From Oppiella nova (Eukaryota > Arthropoda > Arachnida > Sarcoptiformes > Oppiidae), in assembly GCA_905397405.1 (NCBI GenBank), contig CAJPVJ010000049.1:1-51889 (forward strand): DNA of 51,889 nt, in the 5' to 3' direction. Every line of letters starts with the position of its first letter. Position 1 is the stretch's first letter. Positions 48,901 to 51,889 of this stretch are shown here, one piece after another. The notes under the pieces are model-generated. The model had not been told where the DNA came from and made no database searches. It saw nothing but the letters and a program-made list of their open reading frames with translations. The position numbers and the translations under genes are program-made.

Positions 48901-49980
48901 ATCTACGTGAAACCCTTGTCTCTGATAACAGATATTATAGCACTTAAAACATAAATTATATAAATAGTACTGATTATAAAGCTTTTGTGATTATCAATGC
49001 TTATTCATTTTTAATGAACATTAAGACTTACAAATATCTGTTATAACATACATTGTATGTTTATAAGTGTGCTCCCATAAATTAAATTAATTATATCACA
49101 TAAATTATTATTAAATAATACAGTTAACACATTTTGTGTCAATATTTTTAGTTAAGTATTTCTTTTGTCATTGTGTACAAAAATTAATACAGTATCAACC
49201 CATAACATTTTTATAATTGCATAACTATTATTATCCTTATAGTATGAATCCAAAACAAAATTCTTATCATTCAAGTTCTAACTAAACAATAGTAGTAAAA
49301 AATGTGATAAAAATGGTTTTTACTGCTAATTTGCAATTCACCCAAAAGTTATTAATTATAATTATTAATCAAAAACTACGGCATTTTCCAATGAATTATT
49401 TACTTATTTCTCTGTTTCCTAAATAATATTTTAGTTCCTAACTTAAGATATGAATTACAAGTAAATTTTAAATGTAACTAATTATTGGTTTAAATTTTGA
49501 ATCGAAGGCTTATTGAGTGAATGTTAAACAATAATTAGCTCTCAATATAATCAAGTGAATTGAGTGTTTGTACACAACTTATAGTAAAGTAATACTTAAG
49601 AGATCTAGAGATAGGTATAAATTATAATTGAATGATGTTTGTTGTGCAAGTGGTTGTTGATTAGCATTGTATTGAATGGTGTATAATATTAGTTATATTA
49701 GTACCAGGGACAAACCTGTTATGTTTCGTTTCCAGGCATTCTTTTTCAAACCTTTTTGTGTTAATATCTTTTGCTCTCTCTTTCGAAGTCTATTGAGTTT
49801 TTGTGCCTGTTTTTTGGCGTATTCTCCCAAATCTTCCCTATACTGACCGTACATCTAGTCATAGATTGCATAACCATTAGATGATTAGTGATTCACTGAT
49901 TAAGACATGATTAAGTGATAGTCTTATAAAACTCTTACCAAAGTCTGTTCAAAGCCAAGCGTTGATGTCTTCCCGACCAT
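42924..49980 (-). CDS. CLCN2: ClC-2-type voltage-gated chloride channel
   Basis: Dimeric plasma-membrane chloride channel, orthologous to vertebrate ClC-2 and insect ClC-a. Twenty-one phase-consistent exons run from ATG at 49980 ([14 protein letters not shown], 49939-49980) through 49716-49854, 47406-47513, 47190-47338, 46807-46849, 46687-46740, 46394-46442, 46208-46326, 45728-45886, 45423-45609, 45272-45356, 45043-45192, 44921-44978, 44810-44845, 44658-44744, 44573-44590, 43789-44514, 43591-43664, 43463-43528, 43175-43402 and 42924-43109. Total 920 aa (human 898). All filter motifs are canonical: GSGIP (149-153), GKEGP with the gating glutamate E193, GTFIP (443-447), and the pore tyrosine in [16 protein letters not shown]. 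Two CBS domains are complete, CBS2 with [18 protein letters not shown]. Exon 16 is only 18 bp. Parts of exons 4, 8 and 9 occur twice because of assembly repeats; one copy gives an intact frame. Intron 2 is 2.2 kb. Confidence 0.95.
44573..44590 (-). other. 18-bp microexon of the ClC-2 gene
   Basis: Six codons' worth of sequence (split G, AAAFS, split G) between TTTTAG and GTAATA. It is required to join GGYAVV to [10 protein letters not shown] in the conserved helix O-P region, with phase 1 at both ends. Confidence 0.85.
45859..46365. repeat. 253-bp exact repeat flanking a single N
   Basis: 45859-46111 and 46113-46365 are identical and separated only by the N at 46112. Each copy holds channel exon 8 and the start of exon 9 on the minus strand. 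The true gene needs only one copy. 253 equals 2x127-1. Confidence 0.95.
47051..47307. repeat. 128-bp exact tandem duplication over channel exon 4
   Basis: 47051-47179 is repeated at 47179-47307 with a period of 128. It covers most of exon 4 of the minus-strand channel. The downstream copy (47062-47179) lacks an acceptor, and its length is not a multiple of three. It would be spliced out as intron if real, or be absent if, as seems likely, it is an untrimmed assembly overlap. Confidence 0.93.
47514..49715 (-). other. Large second intron of the ClC-2 gene
   Basis: A 2.2-kb AT-rich intron between the N-terminal cytoplasmic exon and the exon for the first membrane helix. No exon, RNA gene or mobile element was recognised. 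Confidence 0.75.
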
Positions 49981-51889
49981 TATTTCTTATATTATTAATG
50001 CGTTTCACTTGTGAAGACACTTAACAAAACTGAACTCAACTTCAATATTCAACACTTGTGCAAATATTACTATTCAATCAGTTTTTATCCACTAATCCCA
50101 AGTCATAATGATTTGGAAATTTAGTTAAAACACAAATTCAGGTTAAATATCATAATAACATCGTTGAGCTCTGGTATCCAATGTGTGGTTCAGTGCCGGT
50201 ATTAAACACTTTGTTAAATACACTTTAATATTATACATGCAAACAGGAATATACACGGAATGGGATAACATAGCATAGGATAGCATACATAACATGTAGT
50301 GTTTGGGGCATTGAAGGCATTTGAGGCACTGTTAGTCACTGTAAGGCTGTTGTGGTGTTCACTTGTCTGTCCTTAACTATCGTCGAGTGATTGTTACGTA
50401 AAACAGGCACTCATTTGAGCCAATCTTTTGCCAACTATTCTTAGCTCTTATAAGAAGTTGGTTTCACGGCTTAACTCTTCTCTAAATCAAAGTTCATTTC
50501 AAACAAAGATCTCAATGAATGAATGCAATCATTATTTCCATCTCTATTATATAATATCACACTCTTTACTAGTATTCATATTATAGTCTACAGAATGTGT
50601 TATATTTCAAACAAATCGTTGCATTTGTGGCAAACTTTTTGTGAAACTCGATATGAATTTAAATGTTAGGAAAACGTTCACATAAGCCATAAAAATCACA
50701 AATATATAAATTATTATAACATATATTCGAGATATGAACCAAATATTAATATCATTTTAAGCGTGTATTAACTGCAATCATGTATTTCTCTATTATATTC
50801 GTTACATTTAGCTTCATTGTCGTCTTTATGCATAACTTCATTATTGATTATTTTTATATTAATTACTATATTCATATAAAATTTATGCTTTATAATAAAA
50901 TATTTTACTTGTGACAAATGGTCAATATTTTGCAGTTAGATTATTGAATTAAATAAATTTTATTTAAATTAGCGCTCAAAGTTATATACTGTAATTATTA
51001 AAAGTTATCGCATAAATACGTAAACATTTAAATTGTTTTCCCAGGAAATAATTTCCGACAAACTAATTGCATACAACAGTTTGTGCTCTAATTTCACTAA
51101 ATCTCAATTGGCATCAAATTAATCATTTATTAGCACTAGAATTAGACTCAAAATTACACGTTCATTGATGTTACTAATAGTTTTGCAATTAATATTATTC
51201 ACTTACTTTTCAAATATTTTAAAAACTTTATATAAATAATTAAATTGATTCTCGTAATTAATTCTTAGCCGAATGACTTGGTAATAATTTTAATGTACAC
51301 AATTCTTTATTTTGCTGTCTATAATAAATCAGTATACATTGACATATACTGTATACATCAGTAATTGTACTGGACATTTAGTTCATTTTTAAAAAATATT
51401 GAAATCAAGATATTCAGTAATTTCATACATGTATGTTCACTGATTAACTAATTCTAAAGTATTTTTATGTATTTATAAATTAGTTTTTTCCTTGGGTATT
51501 AACTTATTTAGCAACATTTTAAAATTGATGTCAAAGTATCTCTCAAAGATGTAATGCTATTTAAGTGTACAGATAAGAGACGGTTTTTTCTCTCATCTCA
51601 AAGATTGACAACATTTCTGACCAAGGTTCTATTACAAAGAATTTTTAACTTTAATTAAAATAATCTAAAGTTAATCATAATCAACTAGCTACAATACTTT
51701 CATATTTGAAATTTTATTCCAATTAAAAATATTTATATTATAAATGCTTATTCAAAATATTCACTGACATTTTTATTTCAACAAATACCTACTTTAAAAA
51801 CATTTTGTGATTATAACTTAACTGTAATATAAATTGGTTTTATAATGATCATCATTTAAAAGTCTGTGTTATTGTGAAGTAAAAGTTTC
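49981..51889. other. Upstream region of the ClC-2 gene
   Basis: The sequence immediately upstream of the channel start presumably holds its 5' untranslated region and promoter; the stretch at about 50160-50420 is somewhat less AT-rich. The rest is AT-rich with no recognised gene. Confidence 0.6.

Overview
The window looks like a piece of an arthropod nuclear genome, most likely a chelicerate and plausibly an acariform mite. It is very AT-rich, introns are mostly short (51 to about 250 bp) with GT-AG borders, and every recognisable gene has a clear animal orthologue. The species is an inference; nothing in the sequence names it. I see no rRNA, tRNA or CRISPR array, and no recognisable retroviral, Polinton or LINE element.

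Layout. (1) 149-1132 (-) holds a secreted leucine-rich-repeat protein. (2) 2120-11430 (-) holds a castor/CASZ1-type zinc-finger transcription factor. Its 12 coding exons can be traced and give a 930-residue protein when one copy of a 668-bp tandem duplication at the 3' end is left out. (3) 11.4-34.7 kb contains no confident gene. It is AT-rich non-coding DNA with many (GA/CT)n arrays and probably carries regulatory DNA of the castor gene. (4) 34.7-37.8 kb (+) holds two compact housekeeping genes: an OXA1L mitochondrial membrane insertase (8 exons, 343 aa) and a NUP43 nucleoporin (2 exons, 303 aa). (5) 38.1-50.0 kb holds two ClC-2-like chloride channel genes facing each other tail to tail. The minus-strand gene (21 exons, 920 aa) is complete and has all canonical selectivity-filter motifs. 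The plus-strand gene is divergent: two of its three filter motifs are altered and the exon leading into its second CBS domain cannot be read cleanly. (6) 50.0-51.9 kb is AT-rich non-coding sequence.

The genes do not form an operon or pathway. They are ordinary neighbours; only the channel pair are related to each other, as an inverted duplication.

The most unusual structure in the window is almost certainly not biological. Several segments recur as blocks of 127 bp or a simple function of 127. Two of them (20565-20691 versus 21206-21332, and 41750-41876 versus 42276-42402) are related by base-by-base complement WITHOUT reversal, which no known DNA process produces. Each complemented block sits directly in front of a second, nearly identical copy of the sequence that follows the original. 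Other joins show exact 127-129 bp direct repeats, a 127-bp inverted repeat, and single N characters flanked by exact 253-bp (2x127-1) and 113-bp repeats. Together these read as untrimmed k-mer overlaps and misoriented first k-mers from a k=127 graph assembly of a heterozygous genome. Several apparent exon duplications (channel exons near 46.0-46.3 and 47.1-47.3 kb, possibly the castor C-terminal fingers) should therefore not be taken as real. I found no new biological system. The biological points most worth following are the altered channel paralogue and the corepressor-type motifs in the castor N-terminus.
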